From: Acidobacteriota bacterium
Lineage (GTDB): Bacteria > Acidobacteriota > Terriglobia > Bryobacterales > Bryobacteraceae
Assembly: GCA_005808865.1 (NCBI GenBank)
Contig: SYKU01000311.1
Span: 1 to 35,268 of the forward strand
Length of the DNA: 35,268 nt
Reading direction: 5' to 3'
Positions 33,801 through 35,268 of this stretch are shown here, one piece after another. The notes under the pieces are model-generated. The model did no database searches and was not told the origin of the DNA. It was given only the letters and a program-made list of their open reading frames with translations. The translations under genes were made by a program, and so were the position numbers. Within the stretch, counting starts at the first letter, position 1. Every line of letters begins with the position of its first letter.

Positions 33801-35128
33801 ACCGCCGTGAATGGCTGTCGAGACTCGGACTGGCCGCGGGCGCAGCCGGGGTGTTGGATCGCTTGGCCGCTCCGGCGCAGGCCTACCAAAGCGCCACGCG
33901 CGGCCTGCCGCCGCTGAAGATCACCAACGTGAAGGTGATACTAACCAACCCGCCATATGCGAACGGCAGTTTCTCGTTCATGCAGCGTCTGGTGATCGCG
34001 AAGGTCGAGACCAGTGAGCCCGGGCTCTACGGACTGGGCTGCGCATCGTTTGTGTTCCGTCCGGGGGCGGTGGCCGGCGTGATCGAAAAACACCTGAAGC
34101 CGTTGGTCGTCGGGAAGGACCCGGAAATGGTGGGCGATCACTTCCAAGCCATGCACGCCAGCGCGCTGTGGCGCGGCGGTCCCATCGACAATTACGCGGT
34201 GAGCGGGATTGACATGGCGCTGTGGGACATCAAGGGAAAGCGCGCCAAGATGCCGGTGTACCAGTTGCTTGGCGGCAAGGCACGTTCGGCCGTGCAGTGT
34301 TACGGCGACGCGGCCGGACGGGACGGCGCCGAGATGGCGGAAGGCGTCAAGAGGGCGATGCAAAAAGGCTTCCGCCACGTCCGACTGAATTACAGAGGGA
34401 AGACTGTGCCTGAGGGACCGGGGTTTGAGGGCATGCCGACCGACAACGTGGTGGATCCGGAGGAATGGGTGCGCGAGATTCCGCGGGTCTTCGAGCACGT
34501 CCGCAGGACGTGCGGCGAGGAGGTGGAACTGATGCAGCACCTGCACGGGCAGTTGCCCCCACAGGCGACCATCGGGATGGTGAAGCGCCTGGAGCCGTTT
34601 CGTCCCTACTTCTTCGAGGATCCGTTCTACCCGGAAGATATCGGGTACATGAAGAACCTGCGACAGGTTACCACTGTGCCCATCGCTATCGGCGAGAAAT
34701 TCGTAAACGAACACGAATATGTGGGCCTGATAAAGAACCGATTGATGGATTTCATCCGCGTACATGTGCCGGCGATCGGCGGCCTTACGAAGGCCTGGAA
34801 GCTGGCGGTGCTGGGGGAGTGGTTTGCCGTGCGCACGGCCTGGCACGCTCCGGGCGATCTATCTCCGGTGGGACATGCGGCGAACGGACATCTGGATCTT
34901 GCGGCGCTTAATTTCGGTATTCAAGAGGGACCATTTGTCCACAGCGATGCGGTACGCGAGATTTTTCCGGGTACGCCCGTCGTTAAGGGCGGTTATCTCT
35001 ATATCAACGAGGCGCCCGGCCTGGGTATAGACCTGAACGAGGCAGCGGCGGCCAAATACCCTTGCAATCTGGAAGGCGGCTATTTGGGACGGCGACGCAG
35101 CACGAACGGTTCGGTCCTTCGGAATTAG
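33788..35128 (+). CDS. Tat-exported enolase-superfamily dehydratase (mannonate-dehydratase-like)
   Basis: The 446-residue protein begins with a twin-arginine signal (NRREWLSRLGLAAGAAGVL). The capping domain is followed by a barrel with NYAVSGIDMALWDIKGK, YFFEDPFYPEDIGYM (Glu277), PIAIGEKFVNEHE (Glu303) and TAWHAPGDLSPVGHAANGHL (His353). This is closest to the ManD/RspA branch of the mandelate racemase group. At the first metal-ligand position, where that branch has DVH, this protein reads HLH (251-253), so the usual Asp seems replaced by His. It lies with the MFS and GntR genes, which suggests sugar-acid breakdown. The start overlaps the receptor remnant and has no good ribosome-binding site of its own. 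Confidence 0.85.
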   Translation: MAPLNRREWLSRLGLAAGAAGVLDRLAAPAQAYQSATRGLPPLKITNVKVILTNPPYANGSFSFMQRLVIAKVETSEPGLYGLGCASFVFRPGAVAGVIEKHLKPLVVGKDPEMVGDHFQAMHASALWRGGPIDNYAVSGIDMALWDIKGKRAKMPVYQLLGGKARSAVQCYGDAAGRDGAEMAEGVKRAMQKGFRHVRLNYRGKTVPEGPGFEGMPTDNVVDPEEWVREIPRVFEHVRRTCGEEVELMQHLHGQLPPQATIGMVKRLEPFRPYFFEDPFYPEDIGYMKNLRQVTTVPIAIGEKFVNEHEYVGLIKNRLMDFIRVHVPAIGGLTKAWKLAVLGEWFAVRTAWHAPGDLSPVGHAANGHLDLAALNFGIQEGPFVHSDAVREIFPGTPVVKGGYLYINEAPGLGIDLNEAAAAKYPCNLEGGYLGRRRSTNGSVLRN

Positions 35129-35137
35129 AGCTAGTAC

Positions 35138-35268
35138 CTAGTTGCATAAGTCAGAGTACTTGGCTTTGGGGCCGGAAGGGAACACGACTGCCTTCTTCCA
35201 TTCAAACGGCGCTGCCTTTTCGTTGTAGACTTCAACAAAGTCGTCGATCGCTTGCCGCACTTGCCGCG
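35138..35268 (-). pseudogene. IS630-like transposase, C-terminal fragment (runs off the right edge)
   Basis: The minus strand reads RQAIDDFVEVYNEKAAPFEW, then a short tail ending SDLCN and TAG at 35138. This is the C-terminal end of IS630-family DDE transposases ('...AIDRFVE.YN..A.PF.WTK...'). The remainder lies outside the window, so whether the gene is intact cannot be told. The family is from motif memory. Confidence 0.65.

Noticed and set aside
1-35268. CRISPR arrays, tRNA or rRNA genes
   Set aside because: I looked for regular short repeats and cloverleaf-like sequence by eye on both strands and saw none.

Overview
The window looks like chromosomal DNA of an Acidobacteriota species of the Solibacter/Bryobacter type. 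The strongest pointer is the protein at 23956-27450. It ends in a domain that I recognise as the TIGR03437 family, which is greatly expanded in Solibacter ('VVNAASYLP...PG.L..IFG.NLA' pattern). GC-rich codon use, an Oar-like TonB-receptor N-terminus at 33651 and secreted M16 peptidase pairs fit the same group. This assignment is from memory of families, not from a search.

Layout. 1-930 is decayed DNA: a 3' piece of an IS1380-type transposase and a frameshifted DUF1624 membrane-protein pseudogene. 900-5572 (minus) carries a MerR-HTH/TPR protein overlapping thiE, then the conserved rpoN-hpf-rapZ cluster. purS (plus) follows at 5652. 5894-12491 (minus) is a tightly packed run: polX, two M16 peptidase-like proteins, a NUDIX hydrolase, lipA and a membrane-anchored protein. 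12618-13406 is a small hypothetical whose ribosome-binding site lies in a perfect hairpin.

13911-17743 (minus) is the most interesting part. It is a two-gene operon with a 4-base overlap: a SIR2-like/TIR fusion protein followed by an nSTAND NTPase carrying a transmembrane CHASE2 sensor. It has the architecture of a conflict or immunity system with a membrane-linked sensor and an NAD-targeting effector.

18428-28901 is housekeeping and envelope: a secreted duplicated-domain protein, acnA, an ABC exporter pair, the large beta-propeller/TIGR03437 protein and a TolC-like protein. 29032-35268 is a sugar-acid island damaged by mobile elements. It has a transposase remnant, a frameshifted MFS transporter, a GntR/LacI-type regulator, a frameshifted IS110-family element, a truncated TonB-receptor start and a Tat-exported enolase-superfamily dehydratase. 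The window ends in an IS630-like transposase fragment.

A recurrent feature is a -10-like hexamer (TANNNT) 6-11 bases before several start codons. In one case (18393-18427) it is paired with a perfect TTGACA at 17-base spacing, suggesting leaderless or very short-leader transcripts. No tRNA, rRNA or CRISPR array was seen.
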